DNA of 64,000 bases. Source: Gammaproteobacteria bacterium 42_54_T18. GTDB taxonomy: Bacteria > Pseudomonadota > Gammaproteobacteria > Pseudomonadales > Ketobacteraceae. A program made the position numbers and the translations under genes. How positions within the stretch are numbered: position 1 is the stretch's first letter; every line of letters starts with the position of its first letter. Shown here piece by piece: positions 21,509 through 31,252 of this stretch. A model generated the notes under the pieces. It did not search any database. It was given only the letters and a program-made list of their open reading frames with translations, and was not told the DNA's origin. The stretch is from assembly GCA_002163245.1 (NCBI GenBank), contig MAAL01000064.1:62001-126000 (forward strand), read 5' to 3'.

Positions 21509-22465
21509 GTGTCTAATTTGATCGTATTTAACGGTAACGCTGTTCCTGATCTAGCAAAAAAAATCGTTGAACACCTCCACGTCCCCGCCGGACTGGCTGA
21601 CGTTAACTCTTTCAGCGACGGAGAGATAGCAGTAGAAATAAACGAAAACGTTCGTGGCGCCGATGTCTTTATCATTCAATCCACTTGCGCCCCTACCAAC
21701 GACAACCTCATGGAACTCGTGGTAATGACGGACGCACTACGCCGCGCATCCGCAGGACGCATCACCGCCGTTGTCCCCTATTTCGGATATGCGCGCCAAG
21801 ATCGCCGCGTCCGATCTGCTCGTGTCCCTATTAGCGCCAAAGTAGTCGCCGACATGCTCACAACCGTCGGCGTTGACAGACTACTCACTGTCGATTTACA
21901 CGCAGATCAAATCCAGGGGTTTTTCGACATCCCTGTTGATAACGTGTATGGCTCCCCCGTAATACTTGAAGACATCATCCGTCAAGACTACGAAGACCTA
22001 ATGATTGTCTCACCAGACGTAGGCGGCGTTGTTCGCGCCCGGGCCGTCGCCAAACAGCTTGACGACGCAGACCTTGCCATTATCGATAAACGCCGACACA
22101 AAGCCAACGACGCACAAGTGATGCACCTAATCGGTGAAGTCAGAGACCGCACCTGCATACTCGTAGATGACATGGTTGATACCGCAGGCACACTCTGCAA
22201 AGCTGCCGACGCGCTAAAAGAGCATGGCGCTAAAAAAGTTATCGCTTACTGCACACACCCCGTATTATCTGGCCCTGCGATTGACAACCTAAACAATTCA
22301 ATGATAGATGAGCTCATCGTTACCGATACAGTCCCCCTATCATTAGTCGCCAAGAACTGCGCAAAAATAAGACAACTAAGCCTTGCACCAATGCTTGCAG
22401 AAGCCGTTCGCAGAATTAACAACGAAGAATCCTTAAGTGCCATGTTCTCCCCTAAAGAGTCATGA
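21509..22465 (+). CDS. prs: Ribose-phosphate pyrophosphokinase
   Basis: A 318-residue PRPP synthase that makes phosphoribosyl diphosphate for nucleotide, His and Trp synthesis. The PRPP-binding motif [14 protein letters not shown], the FSDGE region and the flexible-loop segment YFGYARQDR are present. It starts at GTG after an AAAGGTG ribosome site. It lies immediately downstream of tRNA-Gln and may be read through from the tRNA promoter. Confidence 0.98.
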   Translation: MSNLIVFNGNAVPDLAKKIVEHLHVPAGLADVNSFSDGEIAVEINENVRGADVFIIQSTCAPTNDNLMELVVMTDALRRASAGRITAVVPYFGYARQDRRVRSARVPISAKVVADMLTTVGVDRLLTVDLHADQIQGFFDIPVDNVYGSPVILEDIIRQDYEDLMIVSPDVGGVVRARAVAKQLDDADLAIIDKRRHKANDAQVMHLIGEVRDRTCILVDDMVDTAGTLCKAADALKEHGAKKVIAYCTHPVLSGPAIDNLNNSMIDELIVTDTVPLSLVAKNCAKIRQLSLAPMLAEAVRRINNEESLSAMFSPKES

Positions 22466-22527
22466 GCAGTTAAAAATCGAAGATTTGGTCGCAAAATCTT
22501 CACAACAAACCAACTGGAGACATAACA

Positions 22528-23166
22528 ATGTCAAACGCATTCACGCTAAACGCTGAAACACGGTCCGATCTAGGGAAAGGTGCGAGCCGCCGCCTACGTC
22601 GTTTCGAAAACAAAGTACCTGCCGTACTTTACGGTACAGAAAAAGAGCCTACCTCTGTTTCTCTACAAGCCAATGAATTAACGAAGGCACTTGAGAACGA
22701 AGCTTTTTACTCTCACATCCTTACTTTGGTTCTTGATGGAAATGAAGAGCAAGTTGTTCTTAAAGATCTTCAACGTCATCCAGCAAAGGGTCACGCTGTA
22801 CATGCCGACTTCCTTCGCATCGACACTACTCACAAGATCAACATGCACGTTCCTCTGCACTTCATTAACGAAGATGTATGCACAGGAGCCAAAATGCAGG
22901 GCGGCACAATCTCTCACCAGATGACGGACGTTGAAATCTCTTGTCTTGCCAAAGATCTTCCTGAGTACTTCGAAATCGATATGGCTGACATAGAAGCCGG
23001 CACAGTTCTTCACCTATCAGACATCAAACTGCCTGAAGGCGTTGAAATCCCTGAGCTTTCTCACGGCGAAGACCACAACCACCCAATTGTTACAGTTATC
23101 ATTCCTCGCGGAGAGACTGCAGACGAAGACGGCGAAGACGGCGAAGAAGCTCCAGCAGCTGAATAA
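22528..23166 (+). CDS. rplY: 50S ribosomal protein L25, CTC/TL5 form
   Basis: A 212-residue two-domain L25. The N-terminal 5S rRNA-binding domain (RSDLGKGASRRLRR, VPAVLYG) is followed by the TL5-type C-terminal domain and an acidic Glu/Asp-rich tail. E. coli has only the short form; the long form is standard in pseudomonads. prs-rplY-pth-ychF is a conserved order. Confidence 0.97.
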   Translation: MSNAFTLNAETRSDLGKGASRRLRRFENKVPAVLYGTEKEPTSVSLQANELTKALENEAFYSHILTLVLDGNEEQVVLKDLQRHPAKGHAVHADFLRIDTTHKINMHVPLHFINEDVCTGAKMQGGTISHQMTDVEISCLAKDLPEYFEIDMADIEAGTVLHLSDIKLPEGVEIPELSHGEDHNHPIVTVIIPRGETADEDGEDGEEAPAAE

Positions 23167-23216
23167 TCGCTAAATCGCAGATAACAAAGTAAAAGCACAA
23201 ACAAAAGGCACCCACA

Positions 23217-23807
23217 TTGAAAGACGGGATCGATCTCATTGTTGGCCTGGGCAACCCCGGCCAACAATACGAAAACACTCGCCACAATGCAGGTGCCTGG
23301 TTTGTTGAAAGCATTGCACAAAAATATAACGAGCAACTAAAGAACGACCCCAAATACAAAGGACACACCAGCCGAATCCGAATCAACGGCCAAGATGTTC
23401 GCCTCTTAATCCCCTCCACCTTTATGAACTTAAGCGGGCAATCTGTCGCCCCTCTTGCAAAGTTTTTTAAAATCCCCCCCGAAAGAATCCTGGTAGCTCA
23501 CGACGAGCTCGACCTCCCACCAGGTACAGGAAAATTCAAACAAGGCGGTGGTCACGGTGGCCATAACGGGTTAAGAGATATCATTAGCCAACTTGGCAAC
23601 AACAAAAATTTTGCTCGCTTTCGAATTGGCATAGGCCACCCCGGAAGCAGCGACAAAGTTAGCGGTTTTGTTCTCGGAAAAGCTCCAACCAAAGAACAGC
23701 AACTAATTGACGACATCATCAACGAAGCTATCAGCGTTTTGCCCGAACTTGTCACCGGCAACGCCAACAAAGCCATGAACCAACTTCACAGCTACAAAAG
23801 CAGCTAA
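23217..23807 (+). CDS. pth: Peptidyl-tRNA hydrolase
   Basis: A 196-residue enzyme that frees tRNA from dropped-off peptidyl-tRNA. The catalytic His is in [14 protein letters not shown], and the other signature parts are FMNLSGQSV and the [12 protein letters not shown] loop. It starts at TTG (23217), with AAAAGG about eight bases upstream; this start gives the family N-terminus [14 protein letters not shown]. Confidence 0.97.
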   Translation: MKDGIDLIVGLGNPGQQYENTRHNAGAWFVESIAQKYNEQLKNDPKYKGHTSRIRINGQDVRLLIPSTFMNLSGQSVAPLAKFFKIPPERILVAHDELDLPPGTGKFKQGGGHGGHNGLRDIISQLGNNKNFARFRIGIGHPGSSDKVSGFVLGKAPTKEQQLIDDIINEAISVLPELVTGNANKAMNQLHSYKSS

Positions 23808-23825
23808 CCACTCAGGATTATTACC

Positions 23826-24917
23826 ATGGGCATCCAATGCGGCATCGTCGGCCTACCAAACGTCGGAAAATCCACACTTTTTAACGCATTAACAAAAGCA
23901 GGCATCGACGCTGCAAACTTCCCATTCTGCACCATTGAACCCAACACTGGCGTAGTTAGCATTCCCGACTCTCGCCAAGACAAGCTTGCAGAAATCGTTA
24001 AACCGCAGCGTGTACTACCAACAACTATGGAATTTGTAGATATAGCAGGACTTGTTGCTGGCGCATCCAAGGGCGAAGGGCTTGGAAACAAATTCCTTGC
24101 CAACATCCGAGACACTGACGCCATAGCCCACGTAGTACGCTGCTTTGAAGACGAAAACATCGTTCACGTAGCAAACAAAATCAGCCCCCTTGACGATATT
24201 GAAGTCATCAACACAGAACTGGCCCTTGCTGATCTTGAATCCGTAGAAAAATCATTATTAAAGTCCGCTAAACTAGCAAAATCCGGCGACAGCGACGCAA
24301 TCAAAAGAAAAGCCGTTCTAGAGAGGCTCCTCCCATTGCTGGACGAGGGCAAACCCGCTCGCTCCGCAGAACTTACGGATGACGAATTTCTTGAGATCAA
24401 ATCACTCAACTTACTCACCATCAAACCGACCATGTACATCGCCAACGTGGAAGAAGATGGATTTGAAAACAATCCATTGCTTGAACTTGTCGAAAACCTT
24501 GCAAAAGAAGAAGGCGCGCAAGTTGTCGCCATTTGCGCAAAAATAGAATCCGAAATAGCCGAACTTGAAGACGATGAGCGCGCAGAGTTCATGGAAGACC
24601 TTGGCATGGAAGAGCCCGGACTAGATCGCGTTATTCGCGCAGGGTACACCCTTCTCGGCCTTCAAACTTACTTCACTGCCGGCGTGCAAGAAGTTCGTGC
24701 CTGGACCGTTAAAGTCGGCGCGACAGCCCCGCAAGCCGCCGGGGTAATCCACACCGACTTTGAAAAAGGCTTTATTCGAGCAGAAATTACCGCATACGAC
24801 GACTTCATCGAACACAACGGTGAACAAGGCGCAAAGGAAGCAGGTAAATGGCGCTTAGAAGGCAAGGAATACATTGTTGCAGACGGCGATGTAATTCATT
24901 TTCGATTTAACGTGTAA
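23826..24917 (+). CDS. ychF: Redox-regulated ATPase YchF (Obg family)
   Basis: A 363-residue P-loop protein with the G1 motif [14 protein letters not shown] and [16 protein letters not shown]. The G4 position reads NVEEDG instead of NKxD, the change that gives YchF ATP rather than GTP preference. The C-terminal TGS domain ends with [11 protein letters not shown]. It lies 18 bases after pth. It is thought to act at the ribosome and in stress responses. Confidence 0.97.
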   Translation: MGIQCGIVGLPNVGKSTLFNALTKAGIDAANFPFCTIEPNTGVVSIPDSRQDKLAEIVKPQRVLPTTMEFVDIAGLVAGASKGEGLGNKFLANIRDTDAIAHVVRCFEDENIVHVANKISPLDDIEVINTELALADLESVEKSLLKSAKLAKSGDSDAIKRKAVLERLLPLLDEGKPARSAELTDDEFLEIKSLNLLTIKPTMYIANVEEDGFENNPLLELVENLAKEEGAQVVAICAKIESEIAELEDDERAEFMEDLGMEEPGLDRVIRAGYTLLGLQTYFTAGVQEVRAWTVKVGATAPQAAGVIHTDFEKGFIRAEITAYDDFIEHNGEQGAKEAGKWRLEGKEYIVADGDVIHFRFNV

Positions 24918-24921
24918 GTGC

Positions 24922-24950
24922 TTGACACAGAGGGCAAAGATTGCGAGAAT
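24922..24950 (+). promoter_or_regulatory. Probable tRNA-Met promoter
   Basis: A perfect -35 TTGACA (24922-24927), a 17-base spacer and GAGAAT (24945-24950) as the -10. The GC-rich TTGCGCCC discriminator is typical of stringently controlled stable RNA genes. It starts five bases after the ychF stop, and the tRNA begins about 50 bases after the expected start site. An AGAGGGC/GCCCTCT repeat (24929-24961) overlaps it. Confidence 0.65.
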
Positions 24951-25006
24951 TTGCGCCCTCTAAAGCAGTACCCTACTGCAGCATGAGAACGAAGTATCAA
25001 TATTAT

Positions 25007-25083
25007 GGCAAGGTAGCTCAGATGGTTAGAGCACATGATTCATAATCATGGGGTCGGCGGTTCAACTCCGCCCCTTGCTACCA
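25007..25083 (+). tRNA. tRNA-Met (anticodon CAT, elongator type)
   Basis: A 77-base cloverleaf with encoded CCA. The acceptor GGCAAGG pairs with CCTTGCT apart from G-T, the D arm is GCTCAGATGGTTAGAGC, the anticodon loop TTCATAA sits in a CATGA/TCATG stem, and the T arm is GGCGGTTCAACTCCGCC. Overall similarity is to elongator tRNA-Met; a CAT anticodon could also be the tRNA-Ile2 precursor, but the stems favour Met. Confidence 0.93.
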
Positions 25084-25297
25084 TATTCCTAATGCAGTCA
25101 TTTATACTCTATCCCCTTCTATAATTCCCCCATCACATCAACAATATTCTTAGCCGCAACCCCTGCCAAATTAATTCCTTGAACGCCAAGCTTGTTAACA
25201 TAAAACTCCAATCCAAAAAAAGCGACGCCCCCTTCTTCAAGCCGCTACACCCGATTTAACACCTCCCCCCAATACGCACCAATACACATTTCGCAAT

Positions 25298-25326
25298 AAA
25301 AAAGGGGCCTCAAAGGCCCCTTTTTT
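25298..25326. terminator. Bidirectional terminator
   Basis: AAAAAAGGGGCCT (25298-25310) pairs with AGGCCCCTTTTTT (25314-25326) around a three-base loop, with T and A tracts on both sides. It can end the minus-strand 81-residue gene and any read-through from tRNA-Met. The stretch 25084-25297 holds no gene that I can see. Confidence 0.85.
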
Positions 25327-25363
25327 TAAAAATTCGTAACCGACAAACAACCTACCGCAAGGG

Positions 25364-25609
25364 TCAGCCTACCGCCTTCTCATTAAACTGCTCTGACTGC
25401 TCTCTAATCTGAAGCAACAAGGTTTCACGAGCATCTATCATTTCACGATAAGTAGCAATCGTAGATGCTCGAACAGGATCAAGCTCCACCCGCTCCATAC
25501 GTGCCAACTGGCCTTTAATACGCGCAATATCCCTCTTCACGAGAGTCTCCAGCTTATCTAAGCTATATTGCGAAGCAATAGGTTTTTTTCTATCCATAAG
25601 TGAATACAT
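25364..25609 (-). CDS. Small conserved-looking protein of unknown function
   Basis: An 81-residue mostly helical, charged protein with no signal or membrane segment. Charged heptad-like stretches (KLETLVKRDIARIKGQLARM, then TYREMIDARETLLLQIREQ) suggest a coiled-coil or helical hairpin. The ATG at 25609 has AAGGA six bases upstream and a strong terminator follows the stop, which supports a real gene. I do not recognise the family. The DUF1820 gene lies 172 bases upstream on the same strand. Confidence 0.65.
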   Translation of the reverse strand: MYSLMDRKKPIASQYSLDKLETLVKRDIARIKGQLARMERVELDPVRASTIATYREMIDARETLLLQIREQSEQFNEKAVG

Positions 25610-25781
25610 CCAACATCCTTTTTAAGCCAATCAGGTTAATACGCCTGTACAACAAGCAATGCTAGCAAAATACGCTAATAGCATTGTTAGCGTAGATGCT
25701 TAATTGATCAAGTAAAAGCCAAGAAAAGCCGTTAAACGCACCAAATTCATGGACAAACGGCTATCGCTGGCTGTATTTTAA

Positions 25782-26120
25782 TCAATCTTTGCGCGGATTT
25801 CTACCAGGGCCGTAACTAAAACCTGGAAAAGAAGCAACATTCCCTCCCTTAACATCAGTAACCTTCCCCACTCCCTCCTTCTCAACTTCATCGATGCGGA
25901 TAATGGAATGCATGGGAATATAAGTACGCTTAACATCAGAGAATTGGGCTTTTAAGCGCTCCTCAGAGGGGTCAACAACAACCTGCGACCGCTCACCAAA
26001 CATAAACTCTTCTACCTCGATAAACCCAAACATTTCACTTTGGTATATCTGTCGCGCATATATTTCAAATACTTCATTCTGATTCATAAAAATTACGCGA
26101 AAAACCGGTACTTCACTCAT
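25782..26120 (-). CDS. DUF1820 family protein
   Basis: A 112-residue soluble protein that fits the DUF1820 family of proteobacterial proteins, with the pattern VFRVIFMNQNEVFEIYARQIYQS, then GFIEVEEFMFGE and a YIPMHSIIRIDEV segment. The function is unknown. The tail is Gly/Pro-rich and basic. It is divergent from the coxB operon across 563 bases. Confidence 0.75.
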   Translation of the reverse strand: MSEVPVFRVIFMNQNEVFEIYARQIYQSEMFGFIEVEEFMFGERSQVVVDPSEERLKAQFSDVKRTYIPMHSIIRIDEVEKEGVGKVTDVKGGNVASFPGFSYGPGRNPRKD

Positions 26121-26683
26121 GTTTACTTCACAACCTCAATCAGCGTAGCTCAAGCACATTATTAATCATATTGCCCAGCTTGGTGTAACGACACATCAAC
26201 TGTCTAAGCAACAGCCTCCTGCACCCTAAAAACGCATTATAAACCGAAAGTACAGCAAGCAAAAAACTTTCGCACCACCACAAACCCTCTTAGGGAAATT
26301 TAATTAGTTTAAATATCAGGCAGTTTCTCTAAAAACGCGCTAAAACATTCAATCTTAATGACTTTACGCTTGCATAAAGCCCTCACAAAAGTAAAAATCG
26401 CGGTCAAGGAAATCCCTATTTTATAAAAAACAGTGGTTTTCTAATAATATAGAGGGGATGAAGCCGTGAGATACATTTATCGCGGCTTCTTACATTATAA
26501 ATAATGGCAATTGACCATAACCAAATTCGAATAGTTAACCATTAGGTTAACCGGGGGTCTTCACAGGGTAATGCTTAATCAAGAATGACTGTACGGTTCA
26601 GACTGCTCATTCATACTTGAGGTTTTGTATGCCCGTGTCAACTACCTAATAGAATTTGGCGCATCATTGATGAGGATCAACGG
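26121..26683. other. Long intergenic region upstream of coxB
   Basis: A 563-base AT-rich stretch without a convincing gene. A GAAGCCG/CGGCTTC inverted repeat lies at about 26460-26488, and two GTTAAC palindromes stand 12 bases apart (26534-26539 and 26546-26551). Either could be a control site for the oxidase operon. The coxB ribosome site is GAGGATC just before 26684. No clear -35/-10 pair was found. Confidence 0.45.
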
Positions 26684-27805
26684 ATGTCAAATCGTTTACG
26701 CAAGCCTTGCATCGCTTTCGCTGTGCCTAGTATGTTGCTTGCATCTGGGGCTGCATTTGCAGAATATAAGTTAAACTTCCCAGAACCAGTATCACCTGTC
26801 ACCAGAGAAGTCTTCGACCTTCATATGATGACAGCCACTGTAGCGTTAATCATCATGGTACTCGTTACCATAGTTATCGTTTATTCCATCTTTAAGTTTC
26901 GTAAGTCAAAAGACTACCAAGCCGACCAAGAGTTTCATAATGGATGGTTCGGCACTTGGTCGTGGCTTTTTGTCCCCGCTATCGTTCTCGGCATCGATTT
27001 AACCATTGCCGGAAGCGCCAGCTCCACGTTTGATCTCATCGAAGATAAAACACCTGCCGACCTAACCGTTAAGGTTACCGGTTCCCAATGGAAGTGGACC
27101 TACGAGTATATGGAAGACGATGTCAAAATTGTCAGTAGCCTACTACCTAAAGAGGAAGCAGGTGACCTCTATTTACGCACGGTAGATAACCCTCTTGTTC
27201 TACCTGTAGATCGTCGCGTACGTTTCCTGCACACCGCCACTGACGTACTTCACGCCTGGTGGGTACCGGCTATAGCGGTAAAGAAAGACTCTATTCCAGG
27301 ATACATCAATGAAACCTGGACCATCATTGAAAAAGAAGGCAATTACCACGGCCAATGTGCGGAAAACTGTGGGACCGGGCACGCTTTCATGCCGATCCAA
27401 GTTAACGCAATTGCCGGTGATGAATTTGACAAATGGATGACCGAACAAAAAGGTCTCAAACTTGCAAAAGCAGCCGAAGCAGCCTCTGGCAAAGTTTGGC
27501 AACTTGCCGAGCTAATGACTAAAGGTGAAGAGCTCTACAATAAAAACTGTAGCGCGTGCCACAAGCCCGACGGCTCTGGCATACCTCCTGTATTCCCTGC
27601 TCTTAAAGGCAGCGCTATTGCAATGGGTGACATAAGCAAACACTTAGACGTTGTTATCAACGGTGCATCAGGTACTGCCATGGCAGCATGGGGCAAGCAA
27701 CTCGATGACCTCGACCTTGCTGCAATCATTACCTATGAAAGAAATGCCTGGGATAACAATACTGGCGACGCCGTTCAACCTAGCGACGTAAAAGCCGCAC
27801 GATAA
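26684..27805 (+). CDS. coxB: Cytochrome c oxidase subunit II with fused cytochrome c domain
   Basis: A 373-residue subunit II of an aa3-type oxidase. A signal peptide (residues 1-26) and two membrane helices precede the CuA cupredoxin domain. CuA ligands are His190, Cys225, Cys229, His233 and Met236 in YHGQCAENCGTGHAFM. A C-terminal class I cytochrome c domain has CSACH at 289-293. The fused heme domain makes it a caa3-like subunit that accepts electrons from cytochrome c, as in Pseudomonas. It begins the oxidase operon, 16 bases before coxA. Confidence 0.97.
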   Translation: MSNRLRKPCIAFAVPSMLLASGAAFAEYKLNFPEPVSPVTREVFDLHMMTATVALIIMVLVTIVIVYSIFKFRKSKDYQADQEFHNGWFGTWSWLFVPAIVLGIDLTIAGSASSTFDLIEDKTPADLTVKVTGSQWKWTYEYMEDDVKIVSSLLPKEEAGDLYLRTVDNPLVLPVDRRVRFLHTATDVLHAWWVPAIAVKKDSIPGYINETWTIIEKEGNYHGQCAENCGTGHAFMPIQVNAIAGDEFDKWMTEQKGLKLAKAAEAASGKVWQLAELMTKGEELYNKNCSACHKPDGSGIPPVFPALKGSAIAMGDISKHLDVVINGASGTAMAAWGKQLDDLDLAAIITYERNAWDNNTGDAVQPSDVKAAR

Positions 27806-27821
27806 TTAGAGTAGACCAAAT

Positions 27822-29420
27822 ATGAGTTCAACAGCCACTCACGATGATCACCACCACGCTCCCCCATCAGGGTTCGGACGCTGGTTATTTAGTACTAATC
27901 ACAAAGATATCGGTACCATGTACCTTATCTTTTCATTAATCATGCTATTCCTTGGCGGCAGCATGGCAATGCTTGTCCGCGCTGAGCTTTATTTCCCAGG
28001 CTTACAATTCCTTGAGCCTGATTTATTTAACAATATGGTAACAACCCACGCAATAATTATGGTGTTTGGTGTTGTAATGCCTGCTGCTGCCGGCATGGCA
28101 AACTGGATGATCCCCTTACAAATTGGGGCTCCAGATATGGCACTACCAAGACTTAATAATTTAAGTTTTTGGTTGCTACCTGCCGCAGCGACTCTGCTAA
28201 TCCTTTCGATTATTGTTCCTTTCTTTGGCGGTGGCGCACCGGTAAATACTGGTTGGACGCTATACCCACCACTGTCTGTTCAGGCCGGCATGGGTATGGA
28301 CTTATTGATATTTACCTTACACGTACTGGGTATTTCATCAATTCTTGCCGCCATTAATATTGTTACGACCATCCTCAACATGAGAGCTCCAGGGCTTACC
28401 ATGATGAAACTTCCTCTTTTCGTTTGGGCCTGGTTATTTACAGCAATCCTACTGATTATGATCATGCCAGCCCTTGCCGGTGGCGTAACCATGCTTCTGT
28501 TTGACAGACATTTTGGCACCAGTTTTTTTGATGCCGCCGGTGGTGGTGACCCTGTTTTATTCCAGCATTTATTCTGGTTCTTTGGCCACCCTGAAGTGTA
28601 TGTATTATTACTTCCTTCAATTGGTGTGCTTGGCATCATTGTACCAACCTTTGCTCGTAAGCCTCTTTTTGGATACAAGTCTTTGGTATGGGGAATGGGA
28701 GTACTGCTTCTTCTAGGTATGGTTGTTTGGGCACATCACCAATACACCATCGGTATGTCGGTCGCAGCAACCAATTACTTTATGATTGGTACGATTCTTA
28801 TTTCGATCCCTGTAGGGTTAATGTTGTTTAACTTCATGTTCACCATGTGGCGTGGTGCAATGACATTTGAAACACCGATGTTATTTGCAATATCTATCAT
28901 CCTGATGTTCTCTTTTGCCGGAACAACAGGTGTTATGCTTGCGGTTGTACCTGCTGACCTGCAATACCATGACACTTACTTTGTTGTTGCTCACTTCCAT
29001 TATGCGTTAATTCCTGGTGCATTATTCGGTCTCTATGCTGGTGTATTTTACTGGCTACCCAAATGGACCGGACACATGTACAACGAAACACTGGGCAAAA
29101 TCTTCTTCTGGTGGACAACCATTGGATTTAACCTCACGTTCTTCCCTCAGCATTTTTCAGGCTTAGCGGGTATGCCTAGACGAATTGTTGATTACAGTGT
29201 GCAGTTTGTGGAGTTCAACCAAATATCCAGTATTGGAGCCTTCATATTCGGGCTATCGCACTTGTTGTTTGTATATATCATTATCCAAACTGTTCGAGGT
29301 GGCCCTAAAGCCGGTGACATGCCATGGGAAGGAGCGCAAATAGGCACTCCAGGATTAGAGTGGACACTTCCGTCACCTCCTCCATTCCACAGCTTTGAAA
29401 CACCTCCAACTGTTAAATAA
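27822..29420 (+). CDS. coxA: Cytochrome c oxidase subunit I
   Basis: A 532-residue, 12-helix catalytic subunit that reduces O2 and pumps protons. Heme a ligands are His76 (TTHAIIMVFG) and His393; heme a3 is held by His391 (VVAHFHY). CuB is bound by His256 with its cross-linked Tyr260 (GHPEVY) and by His305-His306 (VWAHHQYT). The D-channel segment GAPDMALPRLNN is intact. It is a complete A-type oxidase subunit and a useful contrast with the lone subunit I-like gene at 35192-36550. Confidence 0.98.
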   Translation: MSSTATHDDHHHAPPSGFGRWLFSTNHKDIGTMYLIFSLIMLFLGGSMAMLVRAELYFPGLQFLEPDLFNNMVTTHAIIMVFGVVMPAAAGMANWMIPLQIGAPDMALPRLNNLSFWLLPAAATLLILSIIVPFFGGGAPVNTGWTLYPPLSVQAGMGMDLLIFTLHVLGISSILAAINIVTTILNMRAPGLTMMKLPLFVWAWLFTAILLIMIMPALAGGVTMLLFDRHFGTSFFDAAGGGDPVLFQHLFWFFGHPEVYVLLLPSIGVLGIIVPTFARKPLFGYKSLVWGMGVLLLLGMVVWAHHQYTIGMSVAATNYFMIGTILISIPVGLMLFNFMFTMWRGAMTFETPMLFAISIILMFSFAGTTGVMLAVVPADLQYHDTYFVVAHFHYALIPGALFGLYAGVFYWLPKWTGHMYNETLGKIFFWWTTIGFNLTFFPQHFSGLAGMPRRIVDYSVQFVEFNQISSIGAFIFGLSHLLFVYIIIQTVRGGPKAGDMPWEGAQIGTPGLEWTLPSPPPFHSFETPPTVK

Positions 29421-29430
29421 ACCGATACCA

Positions 29431-29484
29431 TTCTTAATATCGATATCAGGTAAAGCACCTCAAACCTGATATCGATATTAAGAA
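29431..29484. repeat. Perfect 21-bp inverted repeat between coxA and the small membrane ORF
   Basis: The arms 29431-29451 and 29464-29484 are perfect reverse complements with a 12-base loop. No T run follows, so it is not a typical terminator. As RNA it would be a very stable hairpin shortly after the coxA stop, and it could protect coxBA mRNA or set its level relative to downstream assembly genes. Confidence 0.85.
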
Positions 29485-29497
29485 CATGGAGAACATA

Positions 29498-29626
29498 ATG
29501 AGTGACAACGAACGAGAAGCAGCCTTAAAAAAGGCGAACCGAAATGTCGCATTGCTTTTAGCAGGATTAGCGATAGCAAGCCTATGCCTAGCAGCATACG
29601 GCGTCAGTAAAACCTTAGCAGTATAA
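29498..29626 (+). CDS. Small membrane protein of the oxidase cluster (cytochrome oxidase small assembly protein type)
   Basis: A 42-residue protein with a short charged N-terminus (MSDNEREAALKKANRN) and one membrane segment (VALLLAGLAIASLCLAAYGV). GGAGA stands five bases before the ATG. It lies between coxA and ctaG, where many proteobacteria encode a small single-helix protein annotated as an oxidase small assembly protein. Assignment rests on position and topology. Confidence 0.75.
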   Translation: MSDNEREAALKKANRNVALLLAGLAIASLCLAAYGVSKTLAV

Positions 29627-29643
29627 TAACCCAGGCTCGCATT

Positions 29644-30288
29644 ATGAGTGAACCCAATCAAAGCACACCACAAGAACAAACGGGCACAGGGGCTACGCGA
29701 AAAACCAACAACAAACGCACAGTCCTGACGCTTGCGCTAGTCACCGTACTGATGTTTGGTTTTGCGTTTGCAATGGTACCGCTGTACCGACTGGTTTGCA
29801 GTGTTGCCGGCTGGAACAGCATATCCACCAATAGCACCAGAGCTTTAGAGGCTGAAGTGGCAGCGGCCAAAGCGACCGAAGAATCCGCGGCACGTGACAT
29901 CACCGTACAGTTCGATGCAACCATTAATGGCAATGTAGCATGGGAATTCAGACCCAATGTACGATCTGTCACCGTAAAACCAGGAGAAAAAACAACGATT
30001 AGTTACTACGTCAAAAACCATTCTGACAAAACCGTAATAACTCAATCCATTCCTGGCATTACACCCTGGCAAGCCACCAAGCACTTTAAGAAAATTGAGT
30101 GTTTTTGTTTTGAAACACAAACATTACAGGCAGGCGAAGCCGTGGATATGACACTACAATTTGTAGTAGATCCCGACTTACCAAGTGACATCAATACGAT
30201 CACACTATCCTATACAATCATGGATACCAATCGCACTGAATCACTTAAACCAGACAAAAGTAACCTTCCAACAGTAGGTTCATTGTAA
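29644..30288 (+). CDS. ctaG: Cytochrome c oxidase assembly protein CtaG/Cox11
   Basis: A 214-residue copper chaperone that delivers copper to CuB of subunit I. One membrane helix (residues about 29-52) anchors a beta-sandwich domain. The copper-binding motif is in KIECFCFETQTL (CFCF), and PGITPWQATKHFKK is also typical. It lies between the small membrane protein and coxC. Confidence 0.96.
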   Translation: MSEPNQSTPQEQTGTGATRKTNNKRTVLTLALVTVLMFGFAFAMVPLYRLVCSVAGWNSISTNSTRALEAEVAAAKATEESAARDITVQFDATINGNVAWEFRPNVRSVTVKPGEKTTISYYVKNHSDKTVITQSIPGITPWQATKHFKKIECFCFETQTLQAGEAVDMTLQFVVDPDLPSDINTITLSYTIMDTNRTESLKPDKSNLPTVGSL

Positions 30289-30356
30289 GTCGATGTCACG
30301 AACACAAATCGAACAAAACAAAAAACAACAGCAATTAAAACAAGGACTAGGGAAAC

Positions 30357-31232
30357 ATGACTGCAGCAGCAAGTTCTGAACATTACTATGTACCCGAAGG
30401 TAGCAAATGGCCCATCATTGGTGTGATTGGCATATTCCTCACGGTATTGGGCATTGTATTTTCAGTGAATGACATCACTATTGGCGCTTATATGTCAATT
30501 ACTGGATTATTGGTGATTGGCTATTTATTTTTTGGCTGGTTTGGCGATGTTATCGACGAGAGCATGTCAGGAAAATACAGCGCACAAGTAGACATTTCAT
30601 TCCGCCAAGGCATGATTTGGTTTATTACTTCTGAGGTATTCTTCTTTGTTGCAATGTTTGGCGCACTTTATTATATCCGAGCCATCTCGTTACCTTGGCT
30701 CGGTGGAGAAGGACATCTAGGTAGCTCAAACCTACTATGGGAAGGCTTTACCGCAACATGGCCGCTACTTAATACCCCAGGCACTGAGTATACTCAAGTA
30801 AAAGAAGCCATGGGAGCGGGCGGAATACCGTTGTACAACACCGTCATTTTACTTTCCAGCGGCGTGACCCTTACTTGGGCTCACCATGCTCTAAAAAAAG
30901 GACACCATAAGCAATTAATCGCTGGTTTAGCGACCACCATTTCGCTTGGTCTGATATTTTTTGGTTTTCAAGCCTACGAGTATTATCATGCATACGATGC
31001 AATGGGCCTCACACTGAATTCCGGTATTTACGGCTCTACCTTTTATATGCTGACGGGATTCCATGGCATGCACGTCACCATCGGAACTATCATGTTAATG
31101 GTGATCTTGGTGCGTAGTATAAAGGGGCATTTTAGCAGCGAAAAACACTTCGCATTTGAAGCGGTAGCTTGGTACTGGCACTTTGTTGATGTGGTCTGGT
31201 TAGGTTTATACTTCTTTGTTTACTGGCTATAA
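30357..31232 (+). CDS. coxC: Cytochrome c oxidase subunit III
   Basis: A 291-residue, seven-helix subunit III that stabilises the active site of subunit I. Typical pieces are FRQGMIWFITSEVFFFVAMF, the SSGVTLTWAHHAL helix, GFQAYEYYHA, the TGFHGMHVTIGT helix and the C-terminal YWHFVDVVWLGLYF. It follows ctaG by 68 bases and is ended by a very long hairpin. Confidence 0.97.
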   Translation: MTAAASSEHYYVPEGSKWPIIGVIGIFLTVLGIVFSVNDITIGAYMSITGLLVIGYLFFGWFGDVIDESMSGKYSAQVDISFRQGMIWFITSEVFFFVAMFGALYYIRAISLPWLGGEGHLGSSNLLWEGFTATWPLLNTPGTEYTQVKEAMGAGGIPLYNTVILLSSGVTLTWAHHALKKGHHKQLIAGLATTISLGLIFFGFQAYEYYHAYDAMGLTLNSGIYGSTFYMLTGFHGMHVTIGTIMLMVILVRSIKGHFSSEKHFAFEAVAWYWHFVDVVWLGLYFFVYWL

Positions 31233-31252
31233 CATTGACCGGTAACACTTCC

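Noticed and set aside
22678-23013. 111-codon frame opposite rplY
   Set aside because: It is antisense to a full-length ribosomal protein gene with no ribosome site or family resemblance.
24164-24649. 161-codon Ser-rich frame opposite ychF
   Set aside because: It is a typical shadow of a codon-biased gene; ychF is intact across the region.
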